Below, piece after piece: positions 18,752-27,998 of a DNA stretch of 64,000 nucleotides. The DNA comes from Bacillus subtilis subsp. subtilis (GTDB lineage: Bacteria; Pseudomonadota; Gammaproteobacteria; Xanthomonadales; Xanthomonadaceae). Below the pieces are notes generated by a model. That model saw only the letters and a list, made by a program, of their open reading frames with translations, did no database searches and was not told where the DNA came from. The stretch covers positions 1 through 64,000 of the forward strand of contig JAHREJ010000008.1 in the NCBI GenBank assembly GCA_021733645.1, in the 5' to 3' direction. Each line of letters starts with the position of its first letter. Positions within the stretch are counted from its first letter, which is position 1. The translations under genes were made by a program, and so were the position numbers.

Positions 18752-21247
18752 TCAGCCGTTGCAACGGCGCTCGGCACATCCCAGCCGGGCGTTGCGGCTG
18801 TCGTACACGTTCATCGCCTGCAGGGTGTAGCTGCCGGCCGCCTCGGCATAGGCAAGGCCGCGGTTGGCGGCCAGCCAGCGCACCTGGCGCTGCGCATCGG
18901 CGTCCTTGCCGGCAGCGGCCAGGCTGTCGCGCAGGGCGACATGGGCCTGGAACAACTCGTGGCCATCCAGGAGCCCTTCGAGTATCGCGACGGCCTTGTC
19001 CGGATCACCGCCGATCCGCGCCTGGCCGGCGAGGATGATCTGCAGCAGCTGCGATGCCCGGGGGTCGTTGATTTCAGCTGCGGCCTGCTGCAGATCGGGC
19101 AGCCAGCGCTTGACCACGCCCTGTGCGTTCGCGCGTTGGGCCGAGTAGGCCATGGCCATGGCGTGGAACAGCCACTCGCCGCGATCCTCGGCACCCTGCC
19201 CGGCAATCGTCGCCAGGGTGCTGCCGATGGCCTTGTTGTAGTCGCCGTTGGGCATTCCACGTGCCGACAACGCCGCCACCGTCACCCGCTGCGCCTGGAA
19301 GATGCTGCATACCATCGGGCTGTCGCCACATACCCGCAGGGCTTCGTCGTTGGCGAGCAGGGCACCGGGCAGATCGCCCTGGTCCACCCGCAATGCGGTC
19401 CGCTCAAGCCACATGGCGGCCTGGTTGCGCGGGAGCACGTCCAGCATCGCCTGCGCGCCTTTGGCGTCGCCGGCCGCCGCCAGCGCGGCGGCCATCTGGC
19501 GGTTGCCCTTCCAGCGGCCGATCTCACCGGCGCGACGGAACGTTTCAATGGCCTGCGGCATGTGGTTCTGCGCCAGCTGGGCGCGGGCCACGTGCTGGAT
19601 CGCCAGCATCTGCAGCGGATTCTGCGATACCGCCGCCTTGGTAGCCGCACGCTCGGCCCCGGCGTAGTCGCCCAGGGTGAACAAGGCCGCCGCGTAGTTG
19701 GCGTGCGCGCCGTGGTAGTCCGGATAGAGGTCGCCCAGCAGTTTCCACTTCTCGGCAGCCGCCTCCAGCCCGGCACCGTTGAGCTCGGCATCCCAGGCAT
19801 CCAGGTACAGCGCATCGCGCGCTGCCATGCGTGATTTCAGCTTGGACGCCCGGGCCAGCATGGCGCGCGCCCGGTCCACGTCGCCCCGGGTGAAGAACAC
19901 CCGCAGCTGGCCGATGTAGGCAAACGCGAAGTCTGGATCAAAGCGGCTGGCCTGCTGGAAGTAGCCCATCGCATCGTTGTAGCGGGCACGGCCATAGGCG
20001 GTTTCGCCATTGGCATAGGCATGCAGCGCGTCCATGTTGGCCGTGGCCACCTGCGGCAGCGGCGACGAATTGCGGCTGACGTCCTGCAGCGCTTCGCCCA
20101 GCCGCGTGCGCAGCTGTGCCACCACCTGGTCGGTGGATGCCAGCACCGACTCCAGGCCACGCCCGTCGGCAAATTCGGAGTACACCGTGTTGCCACTGGC
20201 CGGGTCTACCACTTCCACGGCCACGCGCAGCTTGCCATGCACTTCCATCACCGAGGGAAGCACCACCGCCCGTGCGCCGTCACGCACGGCCACTTCGATG
20301 GCGGTGGCACGGTCGATGCGGCTTTCTTCCGGGCGCTTCATGCGCTGCAGCGTGTCGCTGACTTTCAGGTCACTGAGTACATTGACGTACCGCGACTGCT
20401 CCAGGCTGATCCGGAACGCCTGCTCCATGCTGTCGTCCAGCAACGCGTTGCCGGTCAGGTTGCGCATGTCGGCGAGCACGATCCAATCGCGCTCGCCGAA
20501 CGCGATGGCCGGGGTCGGCCGCAGGAAAGCCCACACCCCCACGCTCACGGCCACCACCAGCAGCACCTCGGCGGTCAGCGCGATCGGCTGCCGCCACAGC
20601 GGAACGTCGCGACGTGCCTTCGCACTGCCGCGCGGCATGCGCAGTGGGGCAGAGCCGATTTCTCCAACCTCGTAAACTTCCTGGGTGGTCGGGATGCCCT
20701 TGAACCGCCAGCGCCCATGCGATTTCCACAGCAGCTGCGCGCCCCGCTCGCCCAGTTCGGAGGTTGCCCGATGGGTCAACGACTCGGCCACCGCCGACAA
20801 CAGAATCTGACCCGGCCGGGCCAGGGTCATCAGCCGGGCCGCCATCGGCTTGGCCAGGCCTTCCACTTCGACCGACTTGGCCCCCACCTTGACCGCCTCG
20901 GCACTGTTTTCCCAGGTCAGCACCTCACCCACATGCAGGCCGGCGCGCGCGCGCAGCACAATCGCGCGCTCCTTGCCCAGCGCCTGCAGGCCGCGTTGGT
21001 AATCCAGGGCGAAACCCAGCGCATCGATGGCACGCTCGAACAACAGGAACAACCCGTCGGAGCGGTCGATCAGCTGGCCTTTCCAGCGTTGCTGCAGCAC
21101 CAGCACCAGCCGGTCATGTTGCTGGAACAGCTCGGCAGCGGCCGCATCGCCGATGCGCTCGACCAGAATCAGCGAATCGCACAGGTCGGTAAACAACAGC
21201 GCCCGCATCTGGGGCGCCTGGGTCGACGTTCCGTTGTCGCCATTCAT
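18752..21247 (-). CDS. Class III nucleotidyl cyclase with TPR domain, peptide-modification-associated
   Basis: An 831-residue inner-membrane protein. Residues about 14-160 form a class III cyclase homology domain with FTDL (Asp21) and RSDG (Asp64) as the metal-binding aspartates. The usual catalytic Asn four residues before the conserved Arg (Arg138) is Pro134, so activity needs testing. A membrane segment lies at about 222-242. The periplasmic rest has a TolB/FlgO-like region, then TPR-type helical repeats to the C-terminus. It follows the GGDEF gene by 15 nt. From memory, such proteins are named putative peptide modification system cyclase, and a Xanthomonas campestris cyclase next to a cNMP-binding GGDEF protein makes cGMP. 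Confidence 0.8.
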   Translation of the reverse strand: MNGDNGTSTQAPQMRALLFTDLCDSLILVERIGDAAAAELFQQHDRLVLVLQQRWKGQLIDRSDGLFLLFERAIDALGFALDYQRGLQALGKERAIVLRARAGLHVGEVLTWENSAEAVKVGAKSVEVEGLAKPMAARLMTLARPGQILLSAVAESLTHRATSELGERGAQLLWKSHGRWRFKGIPTTQEVYEVGEIGSAPLRMPRGSAKARRDVPLWRQPIALTAEVLLVVAVSVGVWAFLRPTPAIAFGERDWIVLADMRNLTGNALLDDSMEQAFRISLEQSRYVNVLSDLKVSDTLQRMKRPEESRIDRATAIEVAVRDGARAVVLPSVMEVHGKLRVAVEVVDPASGNTVYSEFADGRGLESVLASTDQVVAQLRTRLGEALQDVSRNSSPLPQVATANMDALHAYANGETAYGRARYNDAMGYFQQASRFDPDFAFAYIGQLRVFFTRGDVDRARAMLARASKLKSRMAARDALYLDAWDAELNGAGLEAAAEKWKLLGDLYPDYHGAHANYAAALFTLGDYAGAERAATKAAVSQNPLQMLAIQHVARAQLAQNHMPQAIETFRRAGEIGRWKGNRQMAAALAAAGDAKGAQAMLDVLPRNQAAMWLERTALRVDQGDLPGALLANDEALRVCGDSPMVCSIFQAQRVTVAALSARGMPNGDYNKAIGSTLATIAGQGAEDRGEWLFHAMAMAYSAQRANAQGVVKRWLPDLQQAAAEINDPRASQLLQIILAGQARIGGDPDKAVAILEGLLDGHELFQAHVALRDSLAAAGKDADAQRQVRWLAANRGLAYAEAAGSYTLQAMNVYDSRNARLGCAERRCNG

Positions 21248-21262
21248 GCCGATCGTCCCCGC

Positions 21263-22306
21263 TCAGGGTGAGGCGGTCGCGGCACGCGACCAGTGCAGCC
21301 GGTTGCCGCCCAGGCGCTTGGCCTGGTACAGCGCGTTGTCGGCGCGAGCGTACCACTCGCTCCAGTCGGCGTGGGGTTCCAGCAGGCGCACCCCGATGCT
21401 GACCGGGCAGACATGGGGTACCCCGTGCCCGCGGTCCATCAGGCCGTGCACGGCGCTGAGGATGAATTCGGCCGCATGCTGCAGGCTGCCGGCGCTGGCG
21501 CTGCGCAACAGCAGGCAGAATTCGTCACCGCCCAGGCGGCAGGCCAGGTCGGTTTCGGTGGCCACCGAGCGCAGGATGTTGGCCACGCTCTGCAGCACCC
21601 GGTCGCCGGCCTGGTGGCCGTGTTCGTCGTTGACCTGCTTGAAGTGGTCGCAATCAATCAGCAACAGGCCCTGCGGTGGGCCGTCGGCGTGGTTGCGGCA
21701 GTCCTGCAGGTACAGCGCCAGGCCGCGCCGGTTGTGCAGGCCGGTGAGCTCATCGGTCCGCACCAGCTCACGGGTGTGGGTGAGCTGGTGGGTGGTGACG
21801 TACAGGTTGTCCAGCGCGGTTTCCAGATCATGGTTGCGCCGCCGCAGCTGGCGGATCAGGACCTGTTCGTTGCTGACCACCCGCATGATGGTGCGGCGCA
21901 GGAAGTAGGCCACCAGGCCCGGATCGCGGTCGACCAGGCGCTGGAAATCGGCATTGCCCAGTTCCAGCACCTCGCTGTCGGTGATCGCGCGCGCATCGGC
22001 GCTGCGCGGATGGTCGCCGATCAACAGGCCCAGTTCGCCGAAGAACTCATTTGCCCCCAACGACTTGACCACCAGGTCATCGCCGAAATCCAGCTCGATG
22101 CCGCCGCTGACGATCACATACATGGTGTCGCCGGCTTGACCGCGCTGGAACAGGTGCTCACCCTTGGCCAGGCGCTTTTGCTGGCCGAACTCGGCGAACA
22201 GCGCGAACTCGGCACTGCTCAGGATGGCGTGCACGATCTCGGCCATCGCGGTCTCGGCGATGCCTGGTTCCTGTTCGCACATAATCGCCGCAACCTTGCC
22301 GGTCAT
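21263..22306 (-). CDS. Cyclic-nucleotide-binding diguanylate cyclase (GGDEF)
   Basis: A 347-residue cytoplasmic protein. Residues about 30-140 form a cyclic-nucleotide-binding domain with the phosphate-binding cassette FGELGLLIGDHPRSADA (Arg101, Ser102). A short coiled linker leads to a GGDEF domain with RTDELTGLHNRRG and the intact signature GGDEF (259-263). No RxxD inhibitory site precedes the signature. It should make c-di-GMP in response to cAMP or cGMP. ATG at 22306 is chosen since an upstream GTG (22357) overlaps a likely extended -10 element. First gene of an operon with the cyclase, so the cyclase may make its ligand. Confidence 0.88.
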   Translation of the reverse strand: MTGKVAAIMCEQEPGIAETAMAEIVHAILSSAEFALFAEFGQQKRLAKGEHLFQRGQAGDTMYVIVSGGIELDFGDDLVVKSLGANEFFGELGLLIGDHPRSADARAITDSEVLELGNADFQRLVDRDPGLVAYFLRRTIMRVVSNEQVLIRQLRRRNHDLETALDNLYVTTHQLTHTRELVRTDELTGLHNRRGLALYLQDCRNHADGPPQGLLLIDCDHFKQVNDEHGHQAGDRVLQSVANILRSVATETDLACRLGGDEFCLLLRSASAGSLQHAAEFILSAVHGLMDRGHGVPHVCPVSIGVRLLEPHADWSEWYARADNALYQAKRLGGNRLHWSRAATASP

Positions 22307-22708
22307 CCCGTGCACCCGCTTCCCAGCGTTCCCCCGGTGAGCAGTAGAGAATAGCACCCCTAAAAAGTGTGCGCCTTATCCCATTTCCGAACACGGGCGC
22401 CGAAAAACCCGACCGGCCCGGCTCATCCCCCTGCAGAACGTAGTTCCTGCCCTGCCTCGGCCATGCGTCCGGGGCCGCGCTTGCCGTTGCACCGGAATGC
22501 GACCACTCGACGACGCTGCCGGGGCGCGGCTATGAAGGCGATGCAACCATTCTGAAATGCAGGGCGGTGCATGCCCCTCAGGTCACTGATTACAAACGCA
22601 CTTTTTATCTTTAACCCTCGGCTGGGGTGGCCGCGTAGGAGTTCCCCGATGGTTGTGAAGGAGACCCGTCCGTAGGCTGAAATCTCCTGGACCAAGGACG
22701 TCGACGAT
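22307..22708. other. Divergent intergenic region between GGDEF and vgrG
   Basis: About 400 bp with no supported gene. On the minus strand TGCTATTCT (22356-22348) is an extended -10 element that would start transcription just before the GGDEF ATG. On the plus strand an AT-rich patch near 22590-22615 (TTACAAACGCACTTTTTATC) may hold the vgrG promoter, and AAGGAC is the vgrG ribosome-binding site. No sigma-54 site or PAAR gene was found. Confidence 0.45.
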
Positions 22709-25573
22709 ATGGTTATCTCCGGAGCGGCGGCGCTCGCCGCCCTCGCCTCGCCCTCGCAGCAGGCACGCCTGATCCAGTTGCAGGGGCCCGCCCCCGGCCT
22801 GGTCGTCGAACGCTTCGACGGCCACGAAGCCGTCTGCGGCATTGCCCGCTTCGACATCGACTGCCTGTCCACCGATGCGTTCCTGGACATGGACCCGTGG
22901 CTGGAGCAGCCGCTGACCCTGCAGCTGCGCCAGGCCGATGGTGCCTTCCGCCAGTGGCACGGCCTGTGCACCGAGGTTGCCCAGCTCGGCAGCGACGGTG
23001 GCCTGGCCCGCTACCGACTTACCCTGGAACCGTGGACGGCGCTGCTGGAACTACGCCGCAACGCGGTGATTTTCCAGGAACTGGACACCCGCACCATCTG
23101 TGAGCAGATCTTCGGCGACTACCCGCAGGCGCTGTTCCGCTTCGACGTGCAGGCCAGCCTGCCGGCACGCGCCATCACCACCCAGTACCGCGAGAGCGAC
23201 TGGGACTTTGTGACCCGCCTGTTGGCCGAGGCCGGCCTGGCCTGGCGCATCGAACAGGCCCAGGGGGAAGAGGCCGCTCATACGCTGGTGGTGTTCGACC
23301 CGGCCGCCGAGTTGCCCGACCTGGGCACGCACCGTTTCCACCGCGCCGACATGTCCGAAGCGCTCGATGGCATCACCGCCTTTGCCGAGCAGCGCCAGCT
23401 GGTACCCAACGCCAGCAGCGTGGCCAGCTGGCACAGCGAGCAGCTGCAGGCGGTGAGCGGCCAGAGCCAGGCCGAGGCCGGCGAGCTGCCGGGGCTGGAG
23501 GTCTACGTGCAGCCGCGCGCCGGCCGCTTCGGCAAGGGCGCCTCGGCCGACGATGGAGCCCAGGCCCGCCTGGATGCGCTGCGCGTGCCGATGACCTTGT
23601 TCCAGGGCAGCGGCAGTGTGCGCGAGTTGGCCGCCGGCAGCCGCTTCACCCTGACCCAGCATCCGCAGCATCAAGGCCAGACCTTCCAGTTGCTGGCCGT
23701 GGCCCATGTGGCGGTCAACAACCTCGGCCACGGCATCGTGGAGCTGCTGGGTGAGTCCGCGCTGGACAACGGCAGCTACCGCAACCGCTTCCTGGCCGCG
23801 CCCGGTGATGCCCCGATCCGCGCCCTGCCGCAGGACCGCCCCACCCTGCACGGGCCGCAGACCGCCCGCGTGGTGGGCGTGGCCGATGGCGTGGTCACCC
23901 CCAACCGCGAGCACCAGGTGCGCATCCAGTTCGGCTGGCAGCGCGGCACCGCGCCCAACCCGGGCGGGCTGACCGACACCGGCAGCACGCTCACCGGGCA
24001 TGCCCCCGGCGACCAGACCAGCGGCAGCTGGGTGCCGGTGGCCGAGTGGGTGGCCGGCCCCAACTGGGGCACGCATTTCCTGCCGCGCATCGGCAGTGAG
24101 GTACTGGTGGAATTCCTGCACGGGGACATCGACCAGCCGCGCATCACCGGCCAGCTCTACAACGGCGAAGTGGCCCCGCCCTTTGGCGGGGGCATCGACG
24201 AGAAGGCCCAGCACCCCGGCGTGCTCAGCGGCCTGCATACCCAGTCCCACGATGGCGGCGGCACCCAGCAGTGGGTGATCGACGACACCCCCGGGCAGCT
24301 GCGCACGCGCCTGCAGACCTCGCTGGCCGACAGCCGCCTGGAGCTGGGCTACCTGATCGAGCACGGCGACACCCGGCGCGGTGCACTGCGTGGCCAGGGC
24401 TTCGAGCTGGCCACCCAGGGCTGGGGCAACGTGCACGCCGCCCAGGGCCTGCTGCTCTCCACCACCACGCGCAGCAACGGCGCCTCCACGGTGCTGGACA
24501 GCAACGAGGCGGTGGCCCAGCTCAAGGGCGCCGAACGCAGCCTGGAAGGCATGCAGCAGACCCTGCAGCAGCAGAACGTCCCGGCGCTGGCCGCGCTGAA
24601 AAGCACCACCCAGCTGCGCGAGAAGATCGACCCGCAGGTGGAGGGCAAGTACAGCGGCCAGGTCAACGGCCAGTCGGCGATGAAGCCCGATGACGGGCGC
24701 ACCCCGGGCAGCCAGCCGGTGGAGCGCTTTGCCAGCGCCTTGCTGCTGGCCGAATCACCCGAGCAGATCGTGTGGACCACCCCGGCCAGTGCGGTGGCCT
24801 ATGCCGGGCAGAACCTGCAGATGACCGTGCAGCAGGACCTGCATATCAGCGCCGGTGAAACGGTGTCCACCGTGTCCGGCGAGCACACCGCGCTGTTTGC
24901 CCAGGAAGGTCCGATCAAGGTGATCGCGGCCAACGGCCCGGTGAGCCTGCAGGCGCACACCGGCGAGCTGGAACTGTTGGCCGACCAGGCCATCACCATC
25001 ACCGCCACCGATGACCGCATCGATGTGCTGGCCCAGCAGAAAGTGGTGCTGCAGGCCGGCAACAGCGCGATCACGCTGGAAGGTGGGGATATCACCTTCA
25101 GCTGCCCCGGTACGTTCACCGTCAAGGCCGGGCAGCATCCGTTCCTGGGGGGGGCCAGCGACGCCGCCGCAGTGCCCGCCCTGCCCGACCAGACCTTCGC
25201 CTTCACCGACAGCCTGCGTTTTGCGGTGGAAGGGGCAGACATGCTGGCCGGCGACCTGGGCTGGACCAACCTGCCCTTCAAGATCTTCGACCAGGACAAC
25301 CAGGAGGTGGCCGCCGGTACCGTTGGCGAAGATGGCCGCCTGCCGCGCGTGATGTCCGACGGGCTGGGCAGAACGCTCACCCTGCAGGTGGGCGAGGACA
25401 AGTGGGAAAAGATCACCGCCGCCACCGGCAAGCCGCCGGAAGAAGACGGTGACAACGACGACGACCCCGATGGCGACCGCTACCGTGGCGAGCTTGATGC
25501 CGCTGCGCAGATGGGCGCACTGACTCCCGAGCAGATCCTCGAACTGCTTGGCAACCAGGACGATCACGCATGA
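22709..25573 (+). CDS. vgrG: Type VI secretion spike protein VgrG
   Basis: A 954-residue spike of the type VI secretion system, which trimerises at the tip of the injected Hcp tube. The gp27-like region covers about residues 10-370 (TQYRESDWDFVTRLLAEAGL is typical). The gp5 OB-fold is at about 378-485 (VRIQFGWQRG, WVAGPNWGTHFLPRIGSEVLVEFLHGD). A DUF2345-like beta region follows at about 670-815. A C-terminal extension of about 140 residues with an acidic stretch near 918-925 may carry or dock cargo. No other secretion-system genes are in the window, so this is an orphan vgrG island; the next gene overlaps by 4 nt. Confidence 0.95.
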   Translation: MVISGAAALAALASPSQQARLIQLQGPAPGLVVERFDGHEAVCGIARFDIDCLSTDAFLDMDPWLEQPLTLQLRQADGAFRQWHGLCTEVAQLGSDGGLARYRLTLEPWTALLELRRNAVIFQELDTRTICEQIFGDYPQALFRFDVQASLPARAITTQYRESDWDFVTRLLAEAGLAWRIEQAQGEEAAHTLVVFDPAAELPDLGTHRFHRADMSEALDGITAFAEQRQLVPNASSVASWHSEQLQAVSGQSQAEAGELPGLEVYVQPRAGRFGKGASADDGAQARLDALRVPMTLFQGSGSVRELAAGSRFTLTQHPQHQGQTFQLLAVAHVAVNNLGHGIVELLGESALDNGSYRNRFLAAPGDAPIRALPQDRPTLHGPQTARVVGVADGVVTPNREHQVRIQFGWQRGTAPNPGGLTDTGSTLTGHAPGDQTSGSWVPVAEWVAGPNWGTHFLPRIGSEVLVEFLHGDIDQPRITGQLYNGEVAPPFGGGIDEKAQHPGVLSGLHTQSHDGGGTQQWVIDDTPGQLRTRLQTSLADSRLELGYLIEHGDTRRGALRGQGFELATQGWGNVHAAQGLLLSTTTRSNGASTVLDSNEAVAQLKGAERSLEGMQQTLQQQNVPALAALKSTTQLREKIDPQVEGKYSGQVNGQSAMKPDDGRTPGSQPVERFASALLLAESPEQIVWTTPASAVAYAGQNLQMTVQQDLHISAGETVSTVSGEHTALFAQEGPIKVIAANGPVSLQAHTGELELLADQAITITATDDRIDVLAQQKVVLQAGNSAITLEGGDITFSCPGTFTVKAGQHPFLGGASDAAAVPALPDQTFAFTDSLRFAVEGADMLAGDLGWTNLPFKIFDQDNQEVAAGTVGEDGRLPRVMSDGLGRTLTLQVGEDKWEKITAATGKPPEEDGDNDDDPDGDRYRGELDAAAQMGALTPEQILELLGNQDDHA

Positions 25574-26079
25574 AAACCCTGTCGTATCTGCTGCTGGCCG
25601 CCGCGATCGCCGCCTCTCCGGCGCATGCCCAGCAGTACAAACCCGGCACCGCCACCCTCGCCAGCGCGCAGGGCACGCTGCGGGTGAACTCGGGACTGGT
25701 CAACCATTTCAACGCGCACAGCTTCTATGTGTACAGCTTCCAATGGCAGCCGCAGGGCAAGGATGCCGTGTGGAACCAGGTGCCGCTGCTGGCCAAGCCG
25801 GACGCCGCGCCCAGTGAGTTCGTGTTCAAGACCAGCGCTACCGCGGATTTCCCGTTGAGCGACGCGCGCGTGGTGCAGGCCGGCGGCAAGACCTGGCTGT
25901 CCACCGCCCAGCTCAAGTACGAAGACACTCCCTACGACGACAACACCAGCGTGGAGCTGAAACGTTATGAGCTGGTACGCCAGCCCGACGAAGACCGTTG
26001 GGTCTTCGTGCTGCGCAGCACCCGCAACGTTGGCAAGAAAACCGTCACCCAGGCGCTAGCAGCGCCGCCGTCACCCTGA
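25570..26079 (+). CDS. Exported protein of unknown function in the vgrG operon
   Basis: A 169-residue protein with a clear signal peptide (about 1-20, cleavage after AHA) and a beta-rich mature domain containing NHFNAHSFYVYSFQWQPQGKD. I do not recognise the family. Its start overlaps the vgrG stop (ATGA), so it is translationally coupled. A periplasmic protein between a spike and a peptidoglycan-active effector is a good candidate for an immunity protein, but it could also be an unrelated periplasmic factor. Confidence 0.8.
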   Translation: MKTLSYLLLAAAIAASPAHAQQYKPGTATLASAQGTLRVNSGLVNHFNAHSFYVYSFQWQPQGKDAVWNQVPLLAKPDAAPSEFVFKTSATADFPLSDARVVQAGGKTWLSTAQLKYEDTPYDDNTSVELKRYELVRQPDEDRWVFVLRSTRNVGKKTVTQALAAPPSP

Positions 26080-26090
26080 GCGTCGAGCCC

Positions 26091-27998
26091 ATGACCACGT
26101 ACATCAGCGCGGTATTTCACAAGGACATCCGCACGGTGGAATTCACCGCTGCGAACGGCGACAAGATGTTGCGCACCGGCGGTACGTTGGCGTGGCTGCT
26201 CAACAATCCGGGCAACCTGAGGCCGGGCGGCAAGTACGTCAGCATGATCGGCCAGGCCGACACCGCCAGCGGCAAGTTCGCCATTTTTCCAAGCGCCGAG
26301 GAAGGCCGCAAGGAGAAGCGCGCCCTGCTGCGGCGCAAGTACAACGACATGACGTTGTACAACGCGATGCATACCTACGCGCCGGAAGGTGAAAATGACA
26401 CGGCCAAGTACCTGGCATTCGTGCGCAGGAAATCCGGCGCCACCGACCAGACCGTCATCAAGGACATGACCGACGAGCAGTTCAACGGCATGGTCGCGGC
26501 GATGGAGCAGTACGAAGGCTTCAACGCCAATGCGGACACGCGCAAGGAAAAGATCGTGCACGCCACCCAGGTGTCGCTGTCCGATGGCGCCAAGCCGCTG
26601 CCGTCCTTCCCCGTGGTGGCCAAGACCAGCGCCGGCAAGGAAAAAAAGCTCACCACCAATGCCTATGGCGTGCTGCCGGCCTTCATCACCAGCAAGCCGG
26701 GTGAGATGGTGCAGCTGTTCGCCGATGAGGCGGGCAAGCTGGGCACCAAGATCGGCGAGTTCGTGCTTGACCAGGCCTCGACGTCGCTGCTGTTCGCGCG
26801 CCCGCTGGTGACCGCGCTGGCCGGCTCGCAGCCGCATAACCCGGACAGCAGTCCGCGCGATGCCAAGCGCGCACCGATCCGCTATGTGATCCAGCCCAAG
26901 GACACGCTCGGCACGGTCGCCAGCAAGTTCAAGACCAACGTCGACGAACTGGTCAACAACAACCGTATCCGGGACCGCAACAAGGTCTTTCCCGGCGAAG
27001 TGATCTGGATCTACGGGCCGGCGCCGCAGGGCAGCGGGTCCGGCGCGACGGCCAGCGATGCCGCGCCGCCGGCCAACAAATCCGGCTACACGATCAAGCG
27101 CGGTGACACGCTATCGGGTATTGCCGACCGCCACGGCGTTTCGGTGGACCAGGTCATGGCCGCCAACCCGGCGATCAAGGACCGCAACAAGATCAGCCCG
27201 GGGCAGTCGATCACCCTGCCGGCTGGCGCGAAGAAGGCAGAGCCGGCATCCACTGCGGTGACCCAGCCCAAGACCACCCAGCCGCCTGCAACCAGCAAGC
27301 CCGGTGGGCCCGCGCCCAGCCTGGTCAAGCCGCCGGCGCCGGTCACCCCGCCCCGGCAGCCCGCGGTCAAGCCGCCGGCCGCCGTGGACACCCGGCCGGT
27401 GCGCAGCGCCGAAAACCAGGCACACCCGATCGCGTTGGTGCCGTATTCGCAGCAGCGTGCACCGTGGATCGAACATGCCTATGCGCAGGCCAAGAAGTGG
27501 TCGGGCAAGAAGGAAGGAGTGATCACCAAGACGATCAACTTCCACGATGAGATCGGCTACGGCAAGCAGTTCACGACCATGGCCGGGGGCGACAACGCGT
27601 GGTGCGCCTCCTTCGTGAACTACTGCATGCGCAAGGCCGGCTACGCCATTTCCAGCCCACACCCCTACCGCGCCCGCTCGTTCGCCGCCGACACCACCAA
27701 CTACGTGCAGATCGATGCACCGGTGTTTGGCGCGATCGCGCTGGTCAAGACCAGCCACGTGGGCTTTGTATACGCACTGGATGGCAGCAGCCCGATCCTG
27801 CTGGGCGGCAACCAGAGCGACCAGATCAACTTCGGCAAATACAATCCTGCGTCGCTGCGCTACTACGTGCCCAAGGCCTATCTGGCCTTTGCCAACAAAG
27901 AACTGAAGGACCCGAAACTCGATGCAACCCACGCCAAAACCCTCAATGACGCCCTGGGCATCGTCGTCGTCGTCAAGGCCAGCGGCAATGAGCGTTGA
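26091..27998 (+). CDS. Putative type VI effector: lysozyme-like, LysM x2 and CHAP-type peptidase
   Basis: A 635-residue modular protein. Residues about 30-145 (NNPGNLRPGG, FAIFPSAEEG, TYAPEGENDTAKYLAFV) resemble virion-associated muramidases of the P5 type. Two LysM peptidoglycan-binding repeats follow at about 262-308 and 331-377. A Pro-rich linker spans 380-440. The C-terminal domain (about 455-600) is of CHAP/TIGR02594 type with WCASF (Cys505) and SHVGF (His556) as the probable catalytic pair. There is no signal peptide, consistent with delivery by VgrG. It likely cuts both glycan and peptide in peptidoglycan of target cells. ATG at 26091 is 11 nt after the previous gene. Confidence 0.85.
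   Translation: MTTYISAVFHKDIRTVEFTAANGDKMLRTGGTLAWLLNNPGNLRPGGKYVSMIGQADTASGKFAIFPSAEEGRKEKRALLRRKYNDMTLYNAMHTYAPEGENDTAKYLAFVRRKSGATDQTVIKDMTDEQFNGMVAAMEQYEGFNANADTRKEKIVHATQVSLSDGAKPLPSFPVVAKTSAGKEKKLTTNAYGVLPAFITSKPGEMVQLFADEAGKLGTKIGEFVLDQASTSLLFARPLVTALAGSQPHNPDSSPRDAKRAPIRYVIQPKDTLGTVASKFKTNVDELVNNNRIRDRNKVFPGEVIWIYGPAPQGSGSGATASDAAPPANKSGYTIKRGDTLSGIADRHGVSVDQVMAANPAIKDRNKISPGQSITLPAGAKKAEPASTAVTQPKTTQPPATSKPGGPAPSLVKPPAPVTPPRQPAVKPPAAVDTRPVRSAENQAHPIALVPYSQQRAPWIEHAYAQAKKWSGKKEGVITKTINFHDEIGYGKQFTTMAGGDNAWCASFVNYCMRKAGYAISSPHPYRARSFAADTTNYVQIDAPVFGAIALVKTSHVGFVYALDGSSPILLGGNQSDQINFGKYNPASLRYYVPKAYLAFANKELKDPKLDATHAKTLNDALGIVVVVKASGNER

Noticed and set aside
22306-22357. GTG at 22357 as the GGDEF protein start
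   Set aside because: It overlaps a likely extended -10 promoter element, so it would lie upstream of the transcript start; ATG at 22306 fits better.
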